This document shows positions 14,869-25,200 of a stretch of DNA of 64,000 nt, piece by piece (position 1 is the first letter of the stretch; every line of letters starts with the position of its first letter). The DNA is taken from the NCBI GenBank assembly GCA_902729315.2, contig LR746272.1, positions 11,588,327 through 11,652,326 on the forward strand, written 5' to 3'. The position numbers and the translations under genes were made by a program. This stretch comes from Spirodela intermedia. Lineage: Eukaryota; Streptophyta; Magnoliopsida; Alismatales; Araceae. The notes below the pieces were generated by a model that saw only the letters and a program-made list of their open reading frames with translations, did not search any database and was not told where the DNA came from.

Positions 14869-15285
14869 ATAGTATTCCTCTCCCACCCAAACTCCCATAA
14901 TCTCTTAGTGGGGAATGGATTGGTCTGAATTTTGAGCAACCAGTAGAATCAGAACTCTGGGTTTCTCTTGAGGAGGTGAGGGCCTTGGAGAAGTACTGTT
15001 GTTCTCTCTCATCTCCCCTTGCATCTCCGCTGAGTGGGGAACGGGTCGGTCTGGACTTTCGATTAACCTGCAGAATCTGAGCTCTGGATTTCGTTCGAGC
15101 AGGTGAGGACCTTTGAGAAGCACTGCGGTTCCCTCTCCCAGTACGGGATGAAGCACATGCGCGCCATCGCCAACATCTGCAACGCCGGCGTCGGGGAGGA
15201 GGCGATGGCCGAGGCCTCCGCCCACGCCTGCGGCAGCCCGCCCTCCAACCCCTGGAGCTCCCTCCACCGCGGTTTCAGCGCCTGA
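10712..15285 (+). CDS. VPE: Vacuolar processing enzyme (legumain, C13 cysteine protease)
   Basis: Nine exons: 10712-10906, 12636-12800, 12877-13033, 13322-13407, 13520-13719, 14043-14091, 14181-14393, 14471-14677 and 15103-15285. They encode 484 residues, the usual VPE length. Residues 1 to about 22 form a hydrophobic signal peptide. The catalytic His is in [11 protein letters not shown] (about residue 166) and the nucleophile Cys in [13 protein letters not shown] (about 208). The conserved [17 protein letters not shown] follows. The C-terminal prodomain keeps its Cys pattern and ends in RGFSA, as in beta-VPE. The family cleaves after Asn/Asp in the vacuole, maturing storage proteins and other hydrolases, and acts as a caspase-1-like protease in cell death; the proenzyme self-activates at acid pH. 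Whether this copy is seed or vegetative type cannot be fixed, though the C-terminus leans to the beta type. Intron 8 contains a decayed copy of the exon 9 acceptor region. Confidence 0.97.
14836..14866. repeat. (CT)n microsatellite in VPE intron 8
   Basis: About 31 bases of uninterrupted CT lie in intron 8 of the VPE gene, just upstream of the direct repeat at 14905-15137. Confidence 0.9.
14905..15137 (+). repeat. Imperfect tandem duplication across VPE intron 8/exon 9
   Basis: The segment 14905-15011 is a diverged copy of 15031-15137, offset by 126-127 bases. The right copy contains the functional acceptor CGAGCAG followed by GTGAGGACCTTTGAGAAG, the start of exon 9. The left copy reads GAGGAG followed by GTGAGGGCCTTGGAGAAG, so the acceptor AG dinucleotide is retained but in a poorer context. 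The copied coding part, [12 protein letters not shown], resembles [12 protein letters not shown]. If spliced in, the left copy would reach a TGA before the real exon. Confidence 0.8.
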
Positions 15286-15490
15286 TAGCCCCTTACCCGG
15301 CGCGCCCTACCTACCCCTGTACAGACATTTATGCATATAAATCCCCTTCCTTCTTGTACAGAGAATGCCTGTTCTAGGAGAACGGCTCTATCCTCCCCTT
15401 CCTCGCCCAAATCTGTATCAGCATCGGCCAATGTAGCCATCCCTGGGGAACTATCTGCTTCAAGCAGCCCAGTTGCTACTAATGTGCATA

Positions 15491-15512
15491 TTATTATTAT
15501 TATTATTATTAT
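15491..15512. repeat. (TTA)n microsatellite
   Basis: Seven consecutive TTA units lie about 200 bases after the VPE stop codon, probably in or just past its 3' UTR. Confidence 0.9.
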
Positions 15513-15849
15513 GCCCAGTTCGATGTTCTTTCTCCCATCGACGACAGCTTGGAGGAGAATAATAACCGAGATCAGGGCTCGACTGAGTAGATTCCGCATC
15601 CCCAAAAGCAGGTGCAAATGAGATGTCTATAAGTGTCCTGTGGCTGCCGCGTGGTTCCGCCGCGATGACACGATGGCGGCGGCTGACGGCCTCGCTGACA
15701 CTGGGGAGCTAGCTAAGCTTGGCTGGCTTTTGGTTCAGTTGGAGCGGAGTGAGGGGTAGGAGGAGAGACGGAACCGCGTGCGATGGTCACTCTGCTCGAC
15801 CCTTTTTATTCGTACCCAGCTCCTCATTTGCAGCCGCGAAGCACTCCAG

Positions 15850-15854
<5 letters not shown>

Positions 15855-15883
<29 letters not shown>
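15855..15883. repeat. (CT)n tract in leader of AG-peptide-like gene
   Basis: A CT run of about 29 bases ends some 20 bases before the ATG at 15906. Pyrimidine tracts at this position are common in plant 5' leaders. Confidence 0.85.
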
Positions 15884-15886
<3 letters not shown>

Positions 15887-15905
15887 GGCCAGGCGAGGAG
15901 GAGAC

Positions 15906-16121
15906 ATGGCTGCAGGTCGCAGCACCAGGGCGGCGCTCGCGCTGTCCCAGATGATGATGGTCGTCCTTTTCGTGGTGCTCTCACTGGCCAGGGGGGCACT
16001 GGGGGCTGACGCCCCTGCCCCGGGCCCCGGCCCCATCGCCGGCATGGCGTGCCTCCGCCAGCCGCCCGCCGCCGCCTTCCTTGCCCCCGCGGTGCTGCTG
16101 CTCGGGTATCTCCGCCATTGA
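15906..16121 (+). CDS. Small secreted arabinogalactan-peptide-like protein
   Basis: A 71-residue single-exon frame. The ATG at 15906 is chosen because it directly precedes a signal peptide (hydrophobic core MMMVVLFVVLSLA) and follows a CT-rich leader. After predicted cleavage near ALG/ADA, a short Ala-Pro/Gly-Pro stretch (DAPAPGPGP) follows, then a hydrophobic C-terminus (AFLAPAVLLLGYL) of the kind removed during GPI anchoring. This plan matches arabinogalactan peptides: tiny cell-surface proteoglycans whose Ala-Pro hydroxyprolines carry arabinogalactan. The core is short, and an MACLRQPP stretch between it and the tail is unusual, so the call is family-like only. An AATAAA signal at 16231-16236 lies 110 bases after the stop. 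Confidence 0.6.
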   Translation: MAAGRSTRAALALSQMMMVVLFVVLSLARGALGADAPAPGPGPIAGMACLRQPPAAAFLAPAVLLLGYLRH

Positions 16122-16614
16122 TCGGTCCCCGCTAGTCGTTCCCGGTGACCCACCCGCGCCGGCAGGTGGGTGGCCTCTGTGGTTCCCTGTTGTCGGGTCT
16201 CCGCGAGAGGGTCGGAGCCGAGCTTTGATGAATAAAAAGGGGAGGAATGCGTAGGCAGCGGCATTCCTCCGATTTGTTGCTGTCTGACTTATCATTCTCC
16301 TCCCCCACCGCGGTTGCGCCGCCGGCATTCCGTCCTCTTCGCAGCCAGCAACCCTGGCAGCAGTCTCTGTGCTGTCGCCGGCGGCAGCGCCAACTCTCTG
16401 GCGCCCCGCTCCCCTTCTCCCTGAAGGCCGCGATCTTTCCCCTGCCCCTTCTGGGCGTGTGGACTATTGACTCCTCACGGTGCTGGCCGGGGGCCCAGCT
16501 CCTCTCGGTGGAGTCTCTCGTGCGCCGGCAGAACAGAAAGGAATATATGTTGTTCCAAGTCTGTCGCCGACCCGGCTTTCCGAACGATCACGCCTGGAAA
16601 GCGAATTCAACAGA

Positions 16615-16648
<34 letters not shown>

Positions 16649-17039
16649 CAGTTCTTGATAGTAAAAAGCTTGGGTAGTGCTCTGTTCCAGCTGATTGAAT
16701 ATAGTGTTACAGCGACAACGGGGCGGCAATCTCAGATATTTCCGTGATGCATGCTCCAGTAGATGACCGAAAAAAGTCCCAAATTCTCCGTGATCCTGCT
16801 GCCGATGACTTCACCCCCGCTGGAGATCGATCCGTCAAGAGCTTCTTCACTCCGACGCCCCGGCAGCAGCCGCCTGCGATCCCTCTCGGCGGCGGCGGGC
16901 CACGAGAGCCTCTGCTTCCCTCCCTCCATTCGAGGAAAATTCCTCCTCCGCGGAGAAGAGGACACCCCAATACCCTTGCCGGTGACCCCTCGGCGGCGGC
17001 GGCGGCGGCGGGTGCTCGCCCTCCTCCTTCGAGGAGCTC
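16122..17039. other. Convergent intergenic region, AG-peptide gene and DUF1639 gene
   Basis: This holds the 3' ends of two facing genes. AATAAA at 16231-16236 fits the plus-strand gene. A GA microsatellite occurs at 16619-16646. Several GC-rich overlapping frames exist on both strands but none shows a recognisable domain, and they are treated as compositional. The part next to 17040 would be the DUF1639 3' UTR. Confidence 0.5.
16231..16236 (+). terminator. Poly(A) signal candidate AATAAA
   Basis: AATAAA followed by AAGG lies 110 bases downstream of the AG-peptide-like stop codon, in the sense orientation. Plant polyadenylation signals are degenerate, so this is a candidate only. Confidence 0.45.
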
Positions 17040-18282
17040 CTACTCCGACTCGCTCTGGACGCTCTCCATCGCCTTCAAACCCCTCGGCTTCTGCACCTGA
17101 GCACATCAGAAAGACAGGAGAGAGAGATTCATCAGCCAACCCCACACCACCACACGGCCACAGCGGAATTGCCATTGCCGGAGATCACCCACCGCCTTCT
17201 TGGAGGTCTTCTTCTCCCGGACCTCGTAGCGCTCCAGCGACACGTCGCCCAGCCACGTCCCCGGACTCACCTGCTGGGAAACACGGCGCCAACGTAAGCA
17301 TCATCCAAAATATACGAAGGGCCCATTAAAGCCCACAACCGGTCACTATTGGACCGTCCTTCTTCAGTCGACCTTCTCCGGGCTTATGGACCCACACTGG
17401 GAAGAAGATGCTAGGAAGCTGATTCCACTGACCCAATTTGGGACAAGCCAACGTCATGGCCCACTAAAGCACGGCGGGAAAATGCAAATTTTAATATTTA
17501 TTTATTTATCATGCGTATTTTATTTCGATTTTAGTTATTCAGAAAAATCTAGAGAGAGAGAGAGAAAGAGAGAGCGAGGCTTACGTTGAGGATCCGCTGG
17601 AGGCACTTGGGCCGCTTCTTGGGCCTCTGCGGCAGCTTAGCCCCTTTGAAGGTCAGGAAATCCTCTTCCTTCTCCCGCGTCGTTAGGGCGATGACGAAAC
17701 TGGGCCACGCCGCCGCGTCGCCGCCGGAGGACGACGAGCCCCCCTCGCCGTTGCCCGCCTTCTCGCCGGCGGCCCTCCGGCTCCCCCGCGCCGCCTCGGG
17801 GCCGTTCGTCTGCTGCTGCAGCTGCTGGGCCGCCGAAGCTTCCGAGTGCCTGAGGAATTTTGACAAGGACAACTGAGGAATTAAAGCATCCATCCGCCTC
17901 TAGTGGAGCTGGGAGACCCCGCCCCGGTCAGCGCCACCGGCAGCCCCAGGGACCCACCGTGCGAAGAATCCAGCGATCTTATCGAAGATGGAGATGGAGA
18001 GGGAGAGGGATCGTACCGAGTGTTGTAGCCGGCGGGTCGATGAGCGGGAGAGGCCCGCCGGAGAGGAGGAGGAGCCTTCTTGTTGGTGGCGATGGCGGTG
18101 CTCTCCTTGCGGGGTTGTTCTTCGTGGGACTGGGCCTTGACGCACCTGAGCCGCTTCCGGTTGCCCCACCGAAGGAGGAAGTCCGTCGTCTTCCCCCCAC
18201 CGGATCTGCTACAGAGCACCGCTGCTGCTCCCGCGGCGGCGGCGGCCCGCTTGGCCGTCGTCGTCCTCCCTGTCGTCTCCAT
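17040..18282 (-). CDS. DUF1639 family protein
   Basis: Four exons on the minus strand: 18017-18282, 17585-17849, 17193-17270 and 17040-17096, in phase for 221 residues. The ATG at 18280-18282 opens a low-complexity N-terminus with an LRWGNRKRLRC element (about residues 35-46), as in many members. The family core is split over three exons: REKEEDFLTFKGAK, LPQRPKKRPKCLQ, then PGTWLGDVSLERYEVREKK, and finally PRGLKAMESVQSESE at the terminus. DUF1639 proteins are plant-specific, small, basic and without an established biochemical role; no function is assigned. The third exon's acceptor is a tandem CAGCAG, allowing one extra Gln. The gene is very GC-rich compared with its neighbours' introns. A TATAAAA on this strand near 19636 may mark a distant promoter with a long leader. 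Confidence 0.88.
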
Positions 18283-18404
18283 CTACTGCCGCCTTTATTT
18301 TGAGCCTGATAACCGACACGTGCCGAAAAGAGAGTCGCTTCGACACGACCCGGTTAACCAGAACCGCAGACGAGGCCCCCGGACCGGATCAGAGGGGAGA
18401 AGAA

Positions 18405-18482
18405 AAGGAGGAAGAAGAAGAAGAAGAGGTCGAAGACGATGACGACGACGACGATGAAGAAGAAGAAGAAGAAGAAGATGAG
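18405..18482. repeat. GAA/GAC trinucleotide repeat
   Basis: Runs of GAA units flank a block of GAC/GAT units. On the plus strand they read as Glu/Asp-rich, on the minus strand as Phe/Val-rich. They lie 120-200 bases upstream of the DUF1639 start, probably in its 5' leader, and are not called coding. Confidence 0.8.
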
Positions 18483-19629
18483 AGTGAATGGGTGCTCCGA
18501 ATGCTGTGCAGGCCAAGAAACCGTGGAAAATGTGATGCAGTTCAAGAAGGCTGGATCGTCCGTGGATCGAGATAAACAATACACCCCTCTGGAATTAATT
18601 AACCAAGGGGAGTGGGGATTGAACGGAGGAGGATCCCTGCAACAAGAAGCGGAAGAAGGAATCAGAGCAGGAGTTTCACGAGAATCGGATTTCCCTCGAG
18701 CAGGAGCAGAGGAATTTGTGAGAAAGATTGGGGGACCTTGCGGGTGTATGTCACATAATCGCTACCATTAGGCGTGGAAGAGATTTGTAAGCTGTAATTT
18801 CAGACTCCTGCTGCCGATGAATTCGAATCTTCGCGACCTGGAATGAACCAGGAAGGAATCATGATTGAGAAATGAGAGCAGAAGCGATCTCGGCCGGGGA
18901 ACAAAAGCATCGCACAGACCCGACGGAGGCAATGCATATTTCTCTTTCAGAAGTGGATTCGGGGAAAGTCGTCGAGGGGATCGAGATCATAACAACCAAG
19001 AACAAAAGTTCAACCGATTTCGCGACGGGAAGGCAGAAAGCATCACGATGTTAAAGGAATCCTGATACGGTTGCGGGAAGAGTAAGATCTGCAAGTTCCA
19101 CGGGGGCAAACCCTCCCTCTCCACTCCAGCAATGTGATAATCCTCGGCTGCGAAACTTGCGAGAAGGGAAGAATCAAACCTTGGTTAATCAATAGGAGGA
19201 ATAGGAAATCCTCCGAGAAATCTCGAATTCCCCAGGAATATATCTGCGCCACGAAAACAGCGAACCGGTATCGGAGTCAGGATTATCCTCTCACGGAGTA
19301 TAATTGCAGAGTACAAAACCTTGGAGCTCCGGCACCTACATGGTAATCGAGGGGGGAAGAACCTTACAGAATCAGAACCTGTTCACAGTCTGCAAGAAAG
19401 ATGAAAAGTCCCCGAAGATACGCAATCCGAAGCCTCTGATCTTCTCAACACCTCCATCAGGAACAGCCGGGCATTCCCATCTCGAATCCGGCTTCGCTGA
19501 CTCCGCGGTTTCCTGGGCTTCTTCTCCGAAAATAGACCAATCGACTGCGAATGACCGCAGAGAAGAAGAAATGGCAGAAACGGAGACCGCGAGCTTCCTC
19601 TCTCCTGAGCTAACCTCAGAAGGCCATTG

Positions 19630-19636
19630 TTTTATA
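19630..19636 (-). promoter_or_regulatory. TATA box candidate upstream of DUF1639 gene
   Basis: TATAAAA on the minus strand, followed downstream by purine- and pyrimidine-rich leader-like sequence with short upstream frames. If used, the leader to the ATG at 18282 would be over 1.3 kb and most likely spliced. It could instead serve an unrecognised transcript. Confidence 0.3.
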
Positions 19637-20055
19637 CTCCCCCTCTCTCCAGTCTCCGTTCCGTTCCGTTCGTTACTCGACCAGCGCCGTCTCCGTTTCC
19701 TCCGGTCCTCGTGCCACTGCTGTCCGCTGATTGGCAGATCGAGGGACAAGGAGCCTTCCTCGGATGCCCGTAACGGTAGTCTACTTTTTCGATGGTCATC
19801 CTCTAGCACTTATATTTGTTATTGTGTCCCTCTCTGCATCAAATTTACTATCCGTTCCGTTTCAGGCTACATATCTGGTATTGATCAATACGATGAAAGT
19901 ACTAAGTTACCCTCTGGTTCTCTCTCTCTCTCTCTAACATCCATACTCTAGAGATATTGCTCACATGCATAAAATATTCGGTTTCTCTGTTTTACTTTAC
20001 CAGCGTTGTCAACGAGCCGCCTAGGCTGACCCTTGATGGAATAGGGAGCGTTTGC

Positions 20056-20058
<3 letters not shown>

Positions 20059-20107
<49 letters not shown>
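20059..20107. repeat. (AG)n microsatellite
   Basis: About 49 bases of uninterrupted AG lie in the intergenic region between the DUF1639 and eS30 genes. Confidence 0.92.
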
Positions 20108-20110
<3 letters not shown>

Positions 20111-21296
20111 GGGGGAGGAGCATAGTGATAGGCTTCCACTGATTGTATGACGTGGACGGGGAAGACGGGGTACCACCATGATCATAGACAAGTGAATACA
20201 TCTACTACTGACAATGCAAATGGGAATTGAACATGGGAAATCTAAGATTATAAGAAGTCAAACGGTAGCATGGTCATTCACAAGACTGAAGCCCACGTTG
20301 TGAAGTCCACTTAAACTCACAATGAGACAGGAAAAAGGGCACCAGAGAACACCAATCAATCACACGTTGGACTCAAGTTCTTCGTTGATGATAATGGTTG
20401 ACCTTCCAAGGATATACCAGACAGGATACATTAGAGTGATCAATATGGGATGCGAGAAGGTTGACTTCATTAAGAGAGTGATTTGAAGCCCAGAATGCTC
20501 AAGAGAATGTTCAACAGAAGATTAACATGGCCTCTGATGGAGCAGTTAATTTCTATTACTGAGCATCGAAAAGCTGAATTCCTCTCTCAAGAAAAATGGC
20601 AGTTGGGCAGCATCAGAGCTCAATAAATGAGGGAGATGAAGAAGGAAAACGAACACAACAAGACCATGTGCTTGGGAAGAATGGGGTTCTTGATGGTTAC
20701 TAATAGATCGATTCGGTAGGCAGAATTGACTGAGTTCTTGCCGACTATAATCATTATTTAAATAAATGCGAATGTTCCCAACATCCTCTACTCGTAACAT
20801 ATTAAAAAAAAAAAGCCAAGGTTCATCAATTATCTTCACTACTATAAGTCATCTGACCAACATCAGACAGTAAAAGAATCGATGAACCCATATTAACATT
20901 TTGGAAGCCAGAAAAATACGATCTGGATGGTCGTCGAATGAATCAGATACTCATACTTTATCACTGCAGACTGCATAATTTTCTGCTGAAACGGCTGATT
21001 TCTTCTCAACTAAAAGCAATGGGTGTCGGGAGGATACTCATTGTATCCAGTTAGAATTATCAGATCTCAGATAGCAAAGAACAGGATTCGATCAGAAAGA
21101 GAATCCAATACATTCTCCATTGAAAAAGCTCATCAAATTGGAAGCTAATGAGTAGATAATGTAGTTACTGCGCAAGGCGCAGCAGAGCTCCGTCTTGTCA
21201 TACACGTTAACTGAACCATAATTCGCTAGAGGAACAAAATAGGGAGAAAAGCCATCATCAACATGAGCAGGCGACCAAAATGACAGGCATTCTCAT

Positions 21297-21876
<580 letters not shown>

Positions 21877-22274
21877 GGCAGACCTTCGACTAGGGCTTCT
21901 CAGGGGGGAGGCCTACTCGCAGGAACTTCTGTAAGCTTCGGTCGACGGCTGGACGTGAGGACGGGAATAGTCGGATTTTGGAGCAGTATTTATATAGCGC
22001 CACGGAAGAAGCCCTAGATATCTCCGTAGATCACGTGGAAGGCACGTGCAGAAGTAAGGCAATAATATATTAACATAAATACTTTTAATTTAGAGAGATA
22101 ATGATGATTGCCCCCCTTAAACCCACAGCTGAAACCTCTCCTCTCCTCCGTCCGATTAGGATTTATTATCAAACTGTTGGATGGCTGGGATTAAGTGGCC
22201 GTTGCCTGCACCCTCCCCTATCTCTCTCTCGTAACCGCTACGCGGGGGCGAGTGAGCTCGAGGTGCTCGACGAA
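21877..22274. promoter_or_regulatory. Divergent promoter, eS30 and TrmA-type methyltransferase
   Basis: About 400 bases separate two head-to-head genes. On the minus strand TATATAAATA at 21987-21996 suits eS30. Next to it at 22009-22016 is AAGCCCTA, close to the telo-box of plant ribosomal protein promoters. Two CACGTG cores at 22032-22037 and 22043-22048 are 11 bases apart. A translation factor and an RNA-modification enzyme may thus share control; co-expression is inference. Confidence 0.65.
21987..21996 (-). promoter_or_regulatory. TATA box of eS30 gene
   Basis: TATATAAATA in the minus orientation lies 111 bases upstream of the ATG, leaving room for a leader of about 80 bases. Confidence 0.6.
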
Positions 22275-25200
22275 ATGAGAGCGGCCATGGCAACTGCAGG
22301 GGCCTCCCCCCGTTCCGGTGGTCTCCGCCAGTTCCACAGCCCTCGCGCGTGGTTTCTCAAAGCCAGGTGCTCGGGTTCCTTTCCATCCCCTTCTTCTGCT
22401 CTTAGGTCTCCTGGTGCGGTTGCGGCTGTCGAAGGGGAAGTTTCCGATTCCCGCGCCGCCCCCAGGAGGAGAGCTGATGAAGATGCCATGGCATTGGGCG
22501 ACTCTCCGCCCACTGCCGCTATTCCCAGTCCATCCTTCTTTCCTAAGAAGGGGCAGACTTTGGAGCTGGTCTGCGAGAGCCTTGCCTTCAAAGGTAAGGG
22601 TGTCTGTAAGGTGGCCGACACTGGGTTCGTCCTCATGTGCGACCATGCTCTCCCTGGCGAACGCTTCATCGGCCGTATTTCACGCAAGAAGGGAAACTAT
22701 GCCGAGGTCTGTCTCTGTGTGTGTGGACACCAACATATAAGGCATCCGTTATTAATCTGGCATATTGTCTGCCTATTTGAATCTGCGCATTTAATTCTGT
22801 GGGAGTGAGCGGAAATTTATTTGGTTCTGACTTCTTGGAGAATCTTTAAGTCATTTTACTTTCCTTTTTTTTGTCTTTGAATAAAACGCTGTATATTTTT
22901 TGTTTTCATATGTTTCGATTACTTAATTATGTATAGGTACAAAAGTTGGAGACACTTTCGCCTCATTGGGAAAACGTGGAAGCTCCATGCAAATATTCCT
23001 CGGATTGCGGAGGTTGTAAAACACAAAACTTGTTGTACGAGGCTCAGATTAGAGCAAAAGAGCAGCAAGTTCATGAATTAATCACTCATGTTGGGAGGTT
23101 CTCTGAAAGTGATTCAGAATTTGCCACTCTTTTTAGGCCCATAGTTCCTTGCAATCTACATTACCATTACCGAAATAAGGTTGGTTCCAATCTGAAGTGC
23201 TTGTTTCTTACTTTCAATCGATGCAGGATCTTGTTATCTATTGACCAAAGGCTATCTATTTTCGTAAAAAAATATGGTTTTTCCAATAATCTATTCACAT
23301 TGTAAACCAATCATGTTTTCTTTTCTTTTTTCTTACATTGATCTTGCCGCATGTATATGAACCCATCCAGGAACAATAATTCGGATTTACCAAAAAATAT
23401 AGTGAGTTCAGATAAAAAAACCTTGGGCAAAAACACTTTATATGATAAATATGAGAACATCAAGTGGCTTGAACATCATTTAGCTTACTTGCTGTATAGT
23501 AATTAGCCCGCAAGTGGATAGTACCACCTTGAGCATGTGTCCTGTGCTGTTGAAATAGATTAGTTCGCCTTCCCAATTCTTCTTGTAAATACGATCTATA
23601 GGAAGGCATAACTAACTTGTCACTTCAGGGAATGTCTTTTGTTGTTTTCCAACATTTTTCTTTCTCCTAGTTTTGACATTTCATTTCTTCTTAAAAATAA
23701 TTCGTCATTATTGTGGGATATCATCTTCTTCATATATGGCAACTTTTTCCTAATGGCTGCTTTTCCATGATTTTATTTTTTTTCTTTACATTCATGGTTA
23801 CATATGATTTTGGTATTATATTCTCATACATACAATTTTAAGAAAATGTGAGCAAACAGTGATCCCAGGTTAGGAAAGCGGAAAAACGTCTTATGACATA
23901 TTATAGTATAATAAGAAGTCTGGAAGGCCTTGTTTCCTCATCGGTCTTTGGGCTAGTAAATTTCTTACTAAATATTCTGGTAGTTTAGTGTTTTAAATCA
24001 TGAAAGTTGTTGTGCTTAGTGATCCATATTATTTTTAATTTTTTAAACTGGAAAATCTATGAAAGGAAAAATGATGAAATTATGTGAAAATTGTATTTTC
24101 AGAACTGAGATTTAAACCTTGGTGCAACTATATATAGCAGTAAGTGCTCATTCGCCGTATGCTCTGTCCTTTATCCTTTAGTCTCTGAAATCGAACGCAA
24201 TTTGCATATTTGCAGATGGAGTTTTCTTTTGGTAGCCAGAAATGGCTACCTAGAGACCAGTTGTCCAGCAGAAGTAATCCGGATGTTGATGAATATGCAT
24301 TGGGATTGCATGCTCCTGGTCATTTTGATAAAGTGCTTCATGTTGAGAAATGCTTATTGCAAAGTGAAGCGGCTAACATGGTACATGAACAATGATTTCT
24401 TTTGTGTTTCTCAAGTAATTTATGTTTTTCTGAGCAGATATTAGCCTCAAGAGAATGTGCGGACCTTAATTGTTGCCTCTGTTTTGATGTGCCTTTATTC
24501 CACTCCATTAGAGGCATATGATTCTATGTCTCGGCGTCAAAGTACCCACAGTTTCTCAACCAACTGACTTTCAAGAACTTATGCTTTGATAATCTCCAAT
24601 TACTTCCTGAAATGGAAGTGGGAAATAGAATTCTTGTGCTTTCTGTTTTGATGCCCAGACATAATGCTGTCCTTCAACTCTCGTATCCTTATTAGTTCTT
24701 TACAATTCACCCCAAATTACTAGGCAAGGGTTTGTGGTTATATGTTGTTATTTTTTGTTTTTCTGTTTTTAGAAGCAGATTGGGACATGGATATGCATAA
24801 GTAATCTTCTCCAGAGAATGCTCATCCTGGGACTAGTTTAAAATAATTTGTCTTTCCTTGAGCATTTAAATTGTTCAACTGCTCGCAGATCTACTTTACT
24901 ACAAGCAAGGAATGACTTGATGTTATTTTGATTATTCTGCTAATTGATAGGTTCTTGCAGTTATTCAAGACAGTTGGATTGATCCAGCGTTAGGTCTTTC
25001 TCCATACAACGTTCACAAGCATACTGGATTTCTTAAGCATCTCATGCTGAGGACTGGCAGGTGCTTCTTCATTCAGGCTTCAGTTGCCAATCTCTGAACT
25101 TATGTGTATAAAAATCATTAATGGCGTTTGTACTAAAGTATTTTGTTGAACATCTGTGTATTCTTTCCGTGAACTCTCTAAAAGCCTCTGTATATCCGCT

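Larger units (their letters stand above)
15286..15905. other. VPE 3' region and AG-peptide leader
   Basis: This 620-bp gap should hold the VPE 3' UTR and the promoter and leader of the next gene. It contains an ATT microsatellite (15491-15512) and a CT tract (15855-15883) just before the next ATG. No other coding signal is seen. Confidence 0.5.
18283..21296. other. Intergenic: DUF1639 upstream and eS30 downstream
   Basis: About 3 kb lie between two minus-strand genes. Next to the DUF1639 start are GAA/GAC trinucleotide runs (18405-18482). A minus-strand TATAAAA at 19630-19636 may start a leader of about 1.3 kb with probable introns. A long AG microsatellite lies at 20059-20107. Open frames of up to 215 codons at 19304-19951 and 145 codons at 19372-19809 have no recognisable domain. 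The portion 20200-21296 appears empty apart from the eS30 3' UTR. Confidence 0.45.

Noticed and set aside
19304-19951. 215-codon plus-strand frame and an overlapping 145-codon minus-strand frame
   Set aside because: No conserved motif; the 3' end is a CT microsatellite translated as Ser-Leu. Both strands are open over the same interval, typical of compositional frames.
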